Positions 33,242-40,967 of a stretch of DNA of 57,039 nucleotides are shown piece after piece. Position numbers and translations under genes: made by a program. Source of the stretch: a virus. Position 1 is the stretch's first letter; every line of letters begins with the position of its first letter. Under the pieces are notes generated by a model, which ran no database searches, was not told where the DNA came from, and saw only the letters and a list, made by a program, of their open reading frames with translations. The stretch is taken from positions 1-57,039 of IMG/VR virus record IMGVR_UViG_3300037882_003134. The stretch is one strand, 5' to 3'.

Positions 33242-34717
33242 CTATGCAATCAGTAGTTCGCCAATATCCCCGCTCTTCGCGGCCATCAACATCAAAGCTG
33301 TCGCGTCTGGCGCGTCGTCCTTCGCACCCGGTTCGTCCGGATGGTGGACGCTCAGGTATTCGCCGTCTCCCTTGTACTCGCGCACGAGCTGCGTCATCTG
33401 CTCTTCGAACTCTGCGGCCAGCGGATGATCTGCGGGATAGCTGAACCGCAACGGATCGCCAGCATCGCGGAAGATCGCCTCTTCGAACAGCAAGTACATC
33501 TCGTTCTTGCTTTGAAGGGTGAATTTTACATGACTGGTGGTATCGACTGGAAGGCGCGTTTGGCGCTCCAGCGTTTCCATCGGCATGTCGCCCTGTCCCG
33601 TGGAGTCGCCGCGTACGCCCAGAATCCGCTGCATGTACGTGAATTCGCCCGAAGAATCTTTGCGCGGTTCGTTGAGCCAAGCCGTCAGCAGCTCGATCTG
33701 CTCCTCGTAGGCCACGCTCGGCAGCTTCAGCATGTCCACGATGTCGTTCTGATCGTTGCCCACGATGGCCCACGTCGCATCACTGACCCGTCCCCAGTCC
33801 ACACCGAGGAACAGCTTACCAGCGGGGGCAGGCGTGCTCCTGCCGCACGAAAGCAGGCGCTCGCGTGCGACGAAGTTGCCTTCCTCGATCAGATCATCCA
33901 GGTAGAAGTTGACCCGTATTTCAGGATTCTCGCGGCCTTTCTCCTTCAGCAGGCGGGCGAACGTCTTCTCGTAATCCAGGTGCTTGGCGTCCCCGGTCTC
34001 TTCGTATTTCTTTCGCCGATCCGCGATCACCGCGTCCACATCGACCACGATCGACTTGCTGTTCGGGAAATCCCCGTCACATCCGCGTTTGAAGTCGCAC
34101 GTCCGCCGCGCACCAACCCCGATCATCCACCGCACGCCGTTGGTGGACGCGAGCATCGGATCAAGCTGATCCGCCCGCTTCTGGTCATCGGCCTTGTGGG
34201 CTTCCTCGACGATGAGGACGTTGAGTGTCTTCGATTCGTTTGTCGTCGTAGGTGCGAGAGAGAAACGGTAGACCTCCGCAGAGAGTTGATCGAGCCGATA
34301 CGCGCGAACCGTGTGCGCGTTGAACTCCCGATCCTCGACCTGCCACGAGTCCCGCATGGTCCCGATCGACTTCTTGATGCGGTCTACGTCCGTCTTCGCC
34401 TGCTCGCCCTTGGGTGAGGCGATGCCGGCCATGAGCGGATCACCGACGAGTAAGCGGTAGAAGATAATCAGAAAACGCAGCAGCAGCGTGATCGTTTCCG
34501 TCTTCCCAGCTTGGCGGGAAATCTTGATGTAGATGTCGATCGGCTCGACGAAGAGCGAGTAGAGGCACCAGTACGCGATCTTCACCTGATACGCGTACAG
34601 CTCGAATCCGAACAGTTTGCAGAATCCGACAAAGGCTTTAAGCGTCCGCTTCAGCGTCGCTTTCTTTTGTGCCGGCGTCTGGTTCCGGACCGTCACTGTC
34701 GAGCAGCATACCAGCAA
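33242..34717 (-). CDS. Terminase large subunit
   Basis: A 491-residue DNA-packaging motor. Walker A-like SRQAGKTET (about 66-74), Walker B LNVLIVEEAH, and nuclease acidic residues in LGVDWGRVSD and DDAPDATALM. It would pump phage DNA into the prohead and cut it. The start is uncertain: TTG 34717 or GTG 34699, both inside the small-subunit gene (about 80 bp overlap). Confidence 0.9.
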   Translation of the reverse strand: MLVCCSTVTVRNQTPAQKKATLKRTLKAFVGFCKLFGFELYAYQVKIAYWCLYSLFVEPIDIYIKISRQAGKTETITLLLRFLIIFYRLLVGDPLMAGIASPKGEQAKTDVDRIKKSIGTMRDSWQVEDREFNAHTVRAYRLDQLSAEVYRFSLAPTTTNESKTLNVLIVEEAHKADDQKRADQLDPMLASTNGVRWMIGVGARRTCDFKRGCDGDFPNSKSIVVDVDAVIADRRKKYEETGDAKHLDYEKTFARLLKEKGRENPEIRVNFYLDDLIEEGNFVARERLLSCGRSTPAPAGKLFLGVDWGRVSDATWAIVGNDQNDIVDMLKLPSVAYEEQIELLTAWLNEPRKDSSGEFTYMQRILGVRGDSTGQGDMPMETLERQTRLPVDTTSHVKFTLQSKNEMYLLFEEAIFRDAGDPLRFSYPADHPLAAEFEEQMTQLVREYKGDGEYLSVHHPDEPGAKDDAPDATALMLMAAKSGDIGELLIA

Positions 34718-35141
34718 GTGCTGCGGCGGAATCCTTTGGAACGGTCAGCTCGCGCTCGCTCCGCTCCCGCATGCCGTGATCCGAGGAGAGCACCAGCTTT
34801 GCGATCGTGCTGTTGTACGTCCCTGCCAGGCCGTAATCGATGAGGCGGGACTTCTGTTCGTTCTTGATGAGCTCCAAAGCGTCAACAAACTCCGGGTGCG
34901 CTTCAGACCAGTTGTGCAGCGTTTGCTTCGATACGCCCAGGAATTTGGCGAAGCCTTCGATCTTCGGGAGATCGACGAGCAGGGCTCCATCCTCCTTCCT
35001 GATCGTTTTGCACTGCGCAACATACTCGGCGGCACGATCGCAGAACGCCGGGTCGTATTCGCTCGGCCTTCCACACCGGCAGCAGCCGTCTTCGTCGCCC
35101 TTTGGTTTCTGGCACTTTCCGCAGAGATTCTGATCCGTCAT
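34638..35141 (-). CDS. Terminase small subunit
   Basis: A 167-residue protein. A Cys-rich N-terminus (CGKCQKPKGDEDGCCRCG, likely zinc-binding) precedes a helix-turn-helix (IEGFAKFLGVSKQTLHNWSE) and a central oligomerisation helix (LELIKNEQKSRLIDYGLAGTYNSTIAKLVLSSDHGM), typical of small terminases. ATG 35141 lies 6 nt after a TACTGT box. Confidence 0.8.
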   Translation of the reverse strand: MTDQNLCGKCQKPKGDEDGCCRCGRPSEYDPAFCDRAAEYVAQCKTIRKEDGALLVDLPKIEGFAKFLGVSKQTLHNWSEAHPEFVDALELIKNEQKSRLIDYGLAGTYNSTIAKLVLSSDHGMRERSERELTVPKDSAAALAGMLLDSDGPEPDAGTKESDAEADA

Positions 35142-35413
35142 GCCGACACAGTAACACATTTCACGGGAACCTGATTCAAGTACGTCCCCACTCCGTGAGT
35201 GTTCCAAGCCCAGCGGTTGTATGCGATTGCCGCTTCCCACTGGGTTGCGAAGTACCCGAGGAGAATCTGTTGACCATGCCGGCGAGCATAGGCCTTCCAC
35301 GGCTTTTGCAGCCCTGCCAGGTTCTTCATGAAGTAGACGCCCTTGAGCTTCGCCTGATTCTTCGGGGGATGCTTGTGCTTGTGCCGATGGTTCCAAACAT
35401 TCGAGCTACGCAT
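35138..35413 (-). CDS. AP2-domain DNA-binding protein
   Basis: A 91-residue protein made almost wholly of one AP2-like domain (KGVYFMKN ... KPWKAYARRHGQQILLGYFATQWEAAIAYNRWAWNTHG). In phages this domain is mostly found with HNH homing endonucleases; here it stands alone between an unknown gene and terminase. It overlaps both neighbours by 4 to 8 bp. Confidence 0.8.
   Translation of the reverse strand: MRSSNVWNHRHKHKHPPKNQAKLKGVYFMKNLAGLQKPWKAYARRHGQQILLGYFATQWEAAIAYNRWAWNTHGVGTYLNQVPVKCVTVSA
35148..35156 (-). promoter_or_regulatory. Leaderless-type extended -10 TGTTACTGT
   Basis: Within the end of the AP2 gene on the minus strand; TACTGT is 6 nt before the small-terminase ATG. Confidence 0.55.
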
Positions 35414-35834
35414 CCTTCGTCAGCTCGTGAACGATGTCGATGCCCTCCGGGGGGATGTCGTGGACCTGGACCTGCGCGACGATCCTGTCCTGCGGCAACC
35501 ACTCAACTCCCTCCTTCTCGCAAACGTCCTGAAGGAATGCAGCGCGAGTGAGGAGCAGAAGGGCTTCGGTCGTAATGCCTTGCAGGTTCCAACTGTACGT
35601 CCTTGAAGGCAACCGCAACTCGTAATGCGTATCGTTCAACCTGATACGCTTGTCGGCCGACGCTAGCTCCTGCAGCTTATCCCGCTCGAAAACGGCGTAT
35701 GGATGCCACGTTCCCACTGGTCGCATGACCAAGTTGTTCATGCCGAGACGGTACGGGCCGGTTTCATCGACCTCGTACCACTTAATTTCGCCCTGCAGTT
35801 CGCCTTTGATACAGATGTACGGCTCGGCGATCAT
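35406..35834 (-). CDS. Hypothetical protein, 142 aa
   Basis: Begins MIAEPYICIKGELQG after an ATGA overlap with the upstream gene. Beta-rich first half (WYEVDETGPYRLGMNNLVMR). No family recognised. Confidence 0.6.
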   Translation of the reverse strand: MIAEPYICIKGELQGEIKWYEVDETGPYRLGMNNLVMRPVGTWHPYAVFERDKLQELASADKRIRLNDTHYELRLPSRTYSWNLQGITTEALLLLTRAAFLQDVCEKEGVEWLPQDRIVAQVQVHDIPPEGIDIVHELTKDA

Positions 35835-36445
35835 GCGGAGAGCATAGAACCGACCACGATCATCGTCATCCCGAAGAGCACGACCGCGAAAATGAATTCC
35901 CTCGCACACCGCCTGCGATGGGATTCTTTCGTGGCAACCGCTAGGTCTTCTAACTCCTTCACGCGATTCGTCAGCGCAGCCCGCTCCTTGTAGTCTTCAA
36001 GATCGTGCTTGCTGATCCTATCCTCGATGGCTTTGCAGCGCTCTCGCTGATATGCGTCCATCAGGTCGCAGGCGATCCGCTCTAAAGTCCTTTCTCGATT
36101 GCCCTCGTCGTCTGTGATCTGCACTTCCAAATGCTTGCCGCGTTGGTGGAGTGCCCACTCCTCGCATAGCTTCTCCTTCTCGCTACGGGAGAGGGGCTTG
36201 GGGAAGAGTGTTGGCGTTGCGCGAAACTCAATGCGTCCTCCGGCATTCAATTCTCCGGCAGGGATCGTGTACTCATGCGGAAACTGCTTCATCCACCTCC
36301 GAATCGTCCTTGAATCAACTCCGATGCGTTGGCATGCGGCGTGATCGCTTTCTCCTTCATCACGGAGCTTGCGATAGGAGGCGAGCTTGTTCTTCTTCTG
36401 TTCTTCGGTGTAGCGGCCTGTGGTGGGTTTGCGTGAGCGGGTCAC
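35831..36445 (-). CDS. HTH protein with coiled coil and C-terminal membrane helix
   Basis: A 204-residue protein, GTG start. Residues 30-60 form a helix-turn-helix of transposase/terminase type (DHAACQRIGVDSRTIRRWMKQF). Residues about 110-170 are coiled coil. The C-terminus is one membrane helix (FIFAVVLFGMTMIVVGSML). DNA binding plus membrane anchoring is unusual, and similar to the AlbA_2 and HNH membrane proteins in this window. Confidence 0.65.
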   Translation of the reverse strand: MTRSRKPTTGRYTEEQKKNKLASYRKLRDEGESDHAACQRIGVDSRTIRRWMKQFPHEYTIPAGELNAGGRIEFRATPTLFPKPLSRSEKEKLCEEWALHQRGKHLEVQITDDEGNRERTLERIACDLMDAYQRERCKAIEDRISKHDLEDYKERAALTNRVKELEDLAVATKESHRRRCAREFIFAVVLFGMTMIVVGSMLSA

Positions 36446-36654
36446 AGGTGGTAATGGGAAGAAGGATAAAGCCTATTGCACACTTCCGTGGCTATATGAG
36501 CACCGCTTCCTGCCATCTTCCACAAGCAGTCACGCCTATTGCTGTCTGTTCGCCACCGAGTCCAAACCGGAGCAGTAACAACAAACCAGATGAACGCCCA
36601 GCATAAAAGCATGAACACCATTAGCTTGTAGAAATCTGCGTAGCGGTCACTCAT
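36442..36654 (-). CDS. Small membrane protein, 70 aa
   Basis: One membrane helix (LMVFMLLCWAFIWFVVTAPVW) followed by a basic, Cys-containing tail. A C-rich tract (TTCCCCCT) lies exactly 6 nt before the ATG. It is the last gene of a tightly overlapping chain of tiny genes. Confidence 0.55.
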   Translation of the reverse strand: MSDRYADFYKLMVFMLLCWAFIWFVVTAPVWTRWRTDSNRRDCLWKMAGSGAHIATEVCNRLYPSSHYHL

Positions 36655-36844
36655 TCGTAGAGGGGGAATCAATTACAGCTCGTGTCTCTGGGGAGAGGGC
36701 AGGAAGACAATCGTAGCAATCTTCTCTTCTGCAAATTCCATTTTCACAATGCCTACACAGGAACCCCTTCAGCTTTCCACCATTACAAACGCAGCATTCG
36801 CAGTTATCGCGGTTTGCCTTTGCTGGTGATGGTGAGGGGGTCAT
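36647..36844 (-). CDS. Cys-rich zinc-finger-like protein, 65 aa
   Basis: Eleven Cys in pairs (CECCVCNGG, CRHCENGICRREDCYDC) suggest two zinc sites. Starts by ATGA overlap with the upstream gene. Function unknown. Confidence 0.55.
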   Translation of the reverse strand: MTPSPSPAKANRDNCECCVCNGGKLKGFLCRHCENGICRREDCYDCLPALSPETRAVIDSPSTNE

Positions 36845-37053
36845 AGGCCAAAAAAGGAGAGAAGAGAATGACGCACGGATTCCCGTGGAACCTTTAGTGA
36901 CCTTAGTTCTTCCATTGTCACTTCCAGAAGAGATTGCGACTCTTCGGCCTGTTTCTTGAAAGTCATTGCAAGATTGTAAAGACAATCAATCTGCTCCCCG
37001 TGGGACATTTCACTGAATTTCTTGCCATCCGATGATGCAGAGCGAGGGGTCAT
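36841..37053 (-). CDS. Hypothetical helical protein, 70 aa
   Basis: A short coiled coil (AMTFKKQAEESQSLLEVTMEELRSL) is the only visible feature. ATGA overlaps on both sides. Confidence 0.5.
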   Translation of the reverse strand: MTPRSASSDGKKFSEMSHGEQIDCLYNLAMTFKKQAEESQSLLEVTMEELRSLKVPRESVRHSLLSFFGL

Positions 37054-37247
37054 AGGCAGCCGTGGTAAGGGCAATTACAAAGCTCTTCGCATTTCGCAAC
37101 GTCGCCAAAGATTTCTGGGCAACGCATTGTGCATCTCCAGTCCGGCCAACAGGCTTCGGGATATTCATACTCGGGATATTCATACTTCGGTTGTGCAGAG
37201 CACCCCGCCAGCGTAAGAGCCAAGAGGATGGAGAGGAGGCGGGTCAT
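37050..37247 (-). CDS. Small Cys-rich lipoprotein, 65 aa
   Basis: A clear lipoprotein signal (LLSILLALTLAGC, lipobox LAGC), then a duplicated YEYPE motif and seven further Cys. It would be lipidated and face outwards or into the periplasm. Outer-spanin, receptor-blocking and superinfection-exclusion lipoproteins look like this, but no family is recognised. Confidence 0.65.
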   Translation of the reverse strand: MTRLLSILLALTLAGCSAQPKYEYPEYEYPEACWPDWRCTMRCPEIFGDVAKCEELCNCPYHGCL

Positions 37248-37315
37248 TTCTTCAAGAGATAAATAGCGCACAAAGCCCACAAGCACATGCCGATGGCGAT
37301 AGCGAGGGGACTCAT
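37244..37315 (-). CDS. Tiny membrane protein, 23 aa
   Basis: The whole product is one membrane helix with a Lys pair at its end (IAIGMCLWALCAIYLLKK). Start and stop overlap both neighbours by 4 bp, which supports real translation. Confidence 0.45.
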   Translation of the reverse strand: MSPLAIAIGMCLWALCAIYLLKK

Positions 37316-37404
37316 GCGGGGAGAGCGGAGAATACTGCTGGAAGTGAAATGGCAGCGATCACCAGAGCGATTCCCAGGAGCCGCCAGAAGTCTTCGGTTG
37401 GCAT
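37312..37404 (-). CDS. Tiny membrane protein, 30 aa
   Basis: One membrane helix (LLGIALVIAAISLPAVFSAL). Coupled by one-base and 4-bp overlaps to its neighbours. Confidence 0.45.
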   Translation of the reverse strand: MPTEDFWRLLGIALVIAAISLPAVFSALPA

Positions 37405-37580
37405 CAGTCGCGAGAAAGAACATCAGCGTACTGCCGACCAAGGGCAAGCAGCTTCCGGAAGTACTTCCAGCGCGAGCGCGGGGCATCGATACGACGAGAG
37501 GGAAAGCCGGCAGCTTTCGCGTCGCGCTCGAATTCTTCGAGGATCTCCGGTGGCATGAGAGTGAGCATATTCGTGCTCAT
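37404..37580 (-). CDS. Hypothetical basic protein, 58 aa
   Basis: A soluble, Arg/Lys-rich helical protein (PPEILEEFERDAKAAGF, then RSRWKYFRKLLALG). GGAAGTGGA precedes the ATG. It heads the chain of overlapping tiny genes that runs down to 36442. Confidence 0.5.
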   Translation of the reverse strand: MSTNMLTLMPPEILEEFERDAKAAGFPSRRIDAPRSRWKYFRKLLALGRQYADVLSRD

Positions 37581-37623
37581 GTTTCCACTTCCATCGTCGG
37601 AAGTAAAGGCATTCCCCGGAATA

Positions 37624-37818
37624 TCACGTTGACGGCGTTCGCAGAATCCGGAGAAGCATCGCCCGAAGCTCCGCGGTGATCTCGCCCCGCGCCTCTCGCT
37701 CCTGCAGCATCTCTTCAGCGATCTGCTTCATCGATTCTTTGTCCGGCCCTTCCGGCATGCGTGCCAGGTTGCGGCATTGGTGGACGAGGGCGTCAGGATT
37801 CTCCATTCGGTTGAACAT
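37624..37818 (-). CDS. Hypothetical protein, 64 aa
   Basis: A charged helical protein (DKESMKQIAEEMLQEREARGEI). It overlaps the zinc-finger gene by 26 bp. No family recognised. Confidence 0.5.
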   Translation of the reverse strand: MFNRMENPDALVHQCRNLARMPEGPDKESMKQIAEEMLQEREARGEITAELRAMLLRILRTPST

Positions 37819-37942
37819 CGGGAGCGGCGATCGGGAGCTTGCCAGTTCCTTGGCAGAAGTCGCAGGTCAGCTTGCTCTTCTTTGGACCTGGCACCCAGCC
37901 GAGGCCGTCGCACGATGGGCATTCATCGAAAACTAGATTCAC
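37793..37942 (-). CDS. DnaJ-type zinc finger mini-protein, 49 aa
   Basis: Two CxxCxGxG-like repeats (CPSCDGLG and CDFCQGTG) as in the DnaJ cysteine-rich domain, but without a J domain. GTG start, with TAGAGT exactly 6 nt upstream. Free-standing CxxCxGxG proteins occur in phages; the role is unknown. Confidence 0.6.
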   Translation of the reverse strand: MNLVFDECPSCDGLGWVPGPKKSKLTCDFCQGTGKLPIAAPDVQPNGES

Positions 37943-37948
37943 GGTCCC

Positions 37949-37954
37949 ACTCTA
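37949..37954 (-). promoter_or_regulatory. Leaderless-type -10 box TAGAGT
   Basis: The TAG stop of the HNH-AP2 gene (37952-37954) is the first half of TAGAGT; 6 nt later is the GTG at 37942. Confidence 0.55.
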
Positions 37955-38608
37955 CGGCGAACCCTGATCCAAAGGAAAGTTCAAGTAGGCGAATGGTCCG
38001 TGCAGCCGACGAGCTGCTTCGTCGTAGGCTCGGGCAGCGTCTTCCTCCGTTGCAAAGTAGCCTAGATTCTTAATCCGATAGTCGCACATTATCGACGCAG
38101 CCCACGGCTTCCGTAATTCAAAGTCGCGGCGAACGAACTTCACGCCCTTGTAGCGGGATGATGTACGTGACTTATCGAATACCTGGTTTCGCTTGTTCTG
38201 AGCTCTGGTGCAAATACGGAGGTTTTCCTTTCGATTGTCCCACGGGCAACGATTTACGTGGTCAGTTTCAAATCCAAGCGGAGTGTCCATCACCACTCGA
38301 TGCATGAATATCATTCGATCCTCTGGCTTGCAGACCACGTGCCCAGAATGAGCGAAGTACCAATTGAACTGAATCAATCGATCGTAATCGTCACGGTCAA
38401 CGATTGTGTATCCGTTCGGAGCAACCGGGATGTAGCACACACTTCGAACAGGCGGATGAGCGCGAACAAACAAGTCGCGATAGTTGTAGACGCATCCTGT
38501 CTTCGCCTTCCGCTTCGAATGCATGCCACATAGACCGCTCGTCATCGGCAGTCGCGGACATCCTTTCACACGGCAACGCCTGCGGTGTACGGATGCTGCA
38601 GAGCCCAT
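37952..38608 (-). CDS. HNH homing endonuclease with AP2 domain
   Basis: A 218-residue protein: N-terminal Cys/His cluster ([19 protein letters not shown]), an HNH core ([26 protein letters not shown]) and a C-terminal AP2 domain ([11 protein letters not shown] ... [21 protein letters not shown]). This is the usual architecture of phage homing endonucleases. ATG 38608 overlaps the stop of the replication gene. Confidence 0.85.
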   Translation of the reverse strand: MGSAASVHRRRCRVKGCPRLPMTSGLCGMHSKRKAKTGCVYNYRDLFVRAHPPVRSVCYIPVAPNGYTIVDRDDYDRLIQFNWYFAHSGHVVCKPEDRMIFMHRVVMDTPLGFETDHVNRCPWDNRKENLRICTRAQNKRNQVFDKSRTSSRYKGVKFVRRDFELRKPWAASIMCDYRIKNLGYFATEEDAARAYDEAARRLHGPFAYLNFPLDQGSP

Positions 38609-39228
38609 CAGCGCAATGTCTTGTGATAGTGGATGCACCGTGAGAAGAACTGGCTAGGTGATTCGATGCCCACACCGCGTTTCCAATCCGACCAAGCTTT
38701 GCGGATCGCCCTCGTATCGTTGTTCACTTCCCGCATGAGCTTCTGTAGGTAGGCGCGTGGATTCTCTATCTGCTGTTTGCCGAGGAACGTTACCAACTCA
38801 TTTTCAAACCCGCCGTCGTTTGTTTCTTTCTTTTCTTTCTTCTCTTTTACTTTCATTGTCTGCGGTACCTGCTGCGGTACCTGCTGCGAAGGCCGCTGCG
38901 GTACACCCTGATACTTGGCATAGTTGACCACAAAAAGCCGCTGCGGTACCTGCTGCGATTGGTGCTGCACTAGCCGCTGCACTTGACCACTCTTCTCCCA
39001 GTGTTCTAACCAACGATGGACGGTGCCACGATTCTGCCGCCAACGCTTCGCGAGGAAAGTTTCACTGGCGATTACTTCACCGCGTCGGATCAGCTTCCCT
39101 GCCGTATCCGTGTAGTCGTCCCATGCGACGAGCGTGAGTAGATCAATCCATGCGAGAGATCGGAGCGGGTGCTTCCACTCGTCCTCCGTGATGCCCTTGC
39201 GGTGAAGGAGGATGTAGCCGTTACGCAT
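38608..39228 (-). CDS. O-like replication initiation protein
   Basis: A 206-residue protein. The N-terminal half has a winged helix-turn-helix ([27 protein letters not shown]) as in phage replication initiators and DnaD-like proteins. A middle linker repeats QQVPQ and is followed by a Lys-rich stretch ([10 protein letters not shown]). The C-terminal part ([18 protein letters not shown]) resembles DnaD/O C-terminal domains. The linker DNA carries repeated CTGCGGTAC boxes beside a polypurine tract, as in the lambda O gene. Confidence 0.65.
   Translation of the reverse strand: MRNGYILLHRKGITEDEWKHPLRSLAWIDLLTLVAWDDYTDTAGKLIRRGEVIASETFLAKRWRQNRGTVHRWLEHWEKSGQVQRLVQHQSQQVPQRLFVVNYAKYQGVPQRPSQQVPQQVPQTMKVKEKKEKKETNDGGFENELVTFLGKQQIENPRAYLQKLMREVNNDTRAIRKAWSDWKRGVGIESPSQFFSRCIHYHKTLR
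38817..38965. other. Candidate replication origin inside the initiator gene
   Basis: Four copies of CTGCGGTAC lie at 38860-38868, 38872-38880, 38896-38904 and 38941-38949, with weaker CTGCTGCG and CCGCTGCAC variants between and after them. They are flanked on one side by a 40-bp polypyrimidine/polypurine tract at 38819-38858. The layout copies the lambda origin, where iterons and an AT-rich tract lie inside gene O. Simple protein-level repetition is the alternative. Confidence 0.5.
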
Positions 39229-39373
39229 ACCTCGTCTCAGAACGGGAACCAGAGCACGCGCAAAAAGCCATCACGCCCGAGCGCGCGGTAGTTCCCGATC
39301 TAAAACGAAGGGGTGATGGCACGACGCAAAGCTACCTCTGCTCTTACAGAGATGCACTTGCAGCACTGTCAAA

Positions 39374-39736
39374 TTATTGCAGTTTCTTCATCCGATGAAT
39401 CCCAATCGACAGCCTGTCACAAATATCCTCCTCTGCATCGTTGAATAGCTTGTCGTGAGAAAGGCGGTGCTGATCGAGCGGTTCCAGAAGAACGTGCATC
39501 ACCTCATGGAGTAATGCTTCCTCCTGCGCGTCTTGCTCCTGATTCCAAAACTCCGGGAAGATCCCAAGTGTAATTGCTCTGTACGGATACGACGTGCTCA
39601 CTTCGGCCAAAGTTTCATCTTCAACCTGCTTTACTTTCCATTCGTAGCGCACTCGCGCAGGCTGCAATCCGAATCGATCACAGGCATCCTCGAAATACTG
39701 CTGAACGCCGGCTTTGTCTTTCTCAGTGGGCATCAT
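39374..39736 (-). CDS. Zincin-like metalloprotease domain protein
   Basis: A 120-residue protein with a HExxH zinc motif (LLHEVMHVLLEPL), after a beta strand and an acidic segment, as in small phage and ImmA/IrrE-like zincins. It might be a protease or a structural relative. Coupled by ATGA to the phosphoesterase gene. Confidence 0.65.
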   Translation of the reverse strand: MMPTEKDKAGVQQYFEDACDRFGLQPARVRYEWKVKQVEDETLAEVSTSYPYRAITLGIFPEFWNQEQDAQEEALLHEVMHVLLEPLDQHRLSHDKLFNDAEEDICDRLSIGIHRMKKLQ

Positions 39737-40530
39737 CCAGTGTAGAGAACACCATCGTGGATCGTGGAGTAATTGACGACCTCGTGCGGGATGCAGAAGA
39801 ACAGCCCGGACTTTGCGATATGCAGCTCAAGATAGGCGTGCGACCAATCCGGCTTCGATCCGATGGGCAAGTATTCAACTTTCTCTTTCGTCCGCATACA
39901 CCCCGATTCCCACCAGCCTTGGAGCTTACCGTGCATCGTTTGCTTGAATGAGTTTGCCCTGTGCGTGTGGCCGCTCGTGCCCGATCCAAACGTCAGAAGA
40001 TTGGTTTTGGCCGCATTCTGGCTAGTTTTCACCCCGTGAATGATCGTGAACGTGTCATAGAGAACGTCGATGTCGTTGTAGCTCAGTTCGATATTCCAGC
40101 GGTTGAGCTGGGCTACGTCTTCCAGATAGACGGACTTGCGCTTCCGCATGGTCTTGAGGAGCTGCATCAGGGCGTCCGGTGACGACATGCTCGCCTTGAT
40201 AAATCGAGCGTCATGATTCCCGAGCCGCATCTGGATCTTCGTTTTGTTCCCCACCGCTTTTCGCAGTGGCGCGAAGAGTTCTGTCTGCACATGAAACAGC
40301 TCATCTTCGATCGTGAAGTCGTCGTGATAGTCCCTGTCGAAGTTCCGCTGGCTCTTACGGTCGTGCACGGAGAGCTGCGCGAAATCGAATACGTCCCCGT
40401 TGAGGATTACTCGATCCCACTGCTTCTCTGTCGCGACACTGAGGAAAACTCGCCACGCACGCCTGTCGAGATAACAACCGTGATGGTCGCTGCAGATCAG
40501 GATGCGCTCAAATGCTTCCTTCTTCATCAC
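39733..40530 (-). CDS. Calcineurin-like metallophosphoesterase
   Basis: A 265-residue protein with the five blocks of the family: SDHHG, NGDVFDF, GNHDARF, and the C-terminal GHTHRA, plus HGVK. Two metals would be bound. Phage relatives act on nucleotides or RNA ends; the substrate here is unknown. Overlaps the MazZ-like gene by 23 bp. Confidence 0.85.
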   Translation of the reverse strand: MMKKEAFERILICSDHHGCYLDRRAWRVFLSVATEKQWDRVILNGDVFDFAQLSVHDRKSQRNFDRDYHDDFTIEDELFHVQTELFAPLRKAVGNKTKIQMRLGNHDARFIKASMSSPDALMQLLKTMRKRKSVYLEDVAQLNRWNIELSYNDIDVLYDTFTIIHGVKTSQNAAKTNLLTFGSGTSGHTHRANSFKQTMHGKLQGWWESGCMRTKEKVEYLPIGSKPDWSHAYLELHIAKSGLFFCIPHEVVNYSTIHDGVLYTG

Positions 40531-40846
40531 GAACGGCGGGGGGAAGGAAAGCCCTGTCGTCTTTTTCGGGATGCGTTCGCATGTACTCCAAAAGGAACAT
40601 GCAATTCACTGCGGCGTGAGCCAGGTGAAAGCATCCACTCTCTTGATCGGTGAGCTCGCCACGGCGGAATGCTTCTATGTGTCGCTGAAGAGAATTGAGG
40701 CACCGGCTCCAATCCATGCCCTTCTGCCAGTTTCCGCGATCGTACTTCTTTGCTCCGTAGGTAAGTACCTGGGAGATGTCTTCCAGCGGACGTGGCGGAA
40801 TGAGATCGTATTCCGGTTTCCCTGCGTCGAATCGCAGTGCGTCCAT
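40508..40846 (-). CDS. dATP/dGTP diphosphohydrolase-like (MazZ/DUF5664)
   Basis: A 112-residue protein with RFDAGKPEYDLIPPRPLEDISQVLTYGAKKYDRGNW and HLAHAAVNCMFLLEY, the DUF5664 pattern related to MazG. Some members (MazZ) remove dATP/dGTP or make dGMP in phages that replace A by 2-aminoadenine. No PurZ or DatZ gene is seen here, so general nucleotide-pool control is more likely. TAGACT lies 10 nt before the ATG. Confidence 0.75.
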   Translation of the reverse strand: MDALRFDAGKPEYDLIPPRPLEDISQVLTYGAKKYDRGNWQKGMDWSRCLNSLQRHIEAFRRGELTDQESGCFHLAHAAVNCMFLLEYMRTHPEKDDRAFLPPAVRDEEGSI

Positions 40847-40899
40847 GCAGGGGTACAGTCTACGGCTCGATCACATTTATTGCGCGGAATCGCCTTGCC

Positions 40900-40927
40900 A
40901 AAAATGCCCCTTCCTTTCGGAAGAGGC
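40900..40927 (-). terminator. Rho-independent terminator
   Basis: On the minus strand a 9-bp stem (GCCTCTTCC / GGAAGGGGC) with a GAAA tetraloop is followed by ATTTTT. It follows the 40968-41399 gene. Confidence 0.85.
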
Positions 40928-40967
40928 TTGTTGGAGAGGGGCCGAGACTCCTCTCCGTGGTCACCGA

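Noticed and set aside
38860-38949. CTGCGGTAC repeats as a CRISPR array
   Set aside because: Units are only 9 bp, spacing is irregular (12, 24, 45 bp), and they lie inside a coding gene; no cas genes are present.
39317-39445. 42-codon plus ORF in the gap before the zincin gene
   Set aside because: It has a weak GGGGTG upstream but runs antisense into a coding gene and shows no motif.
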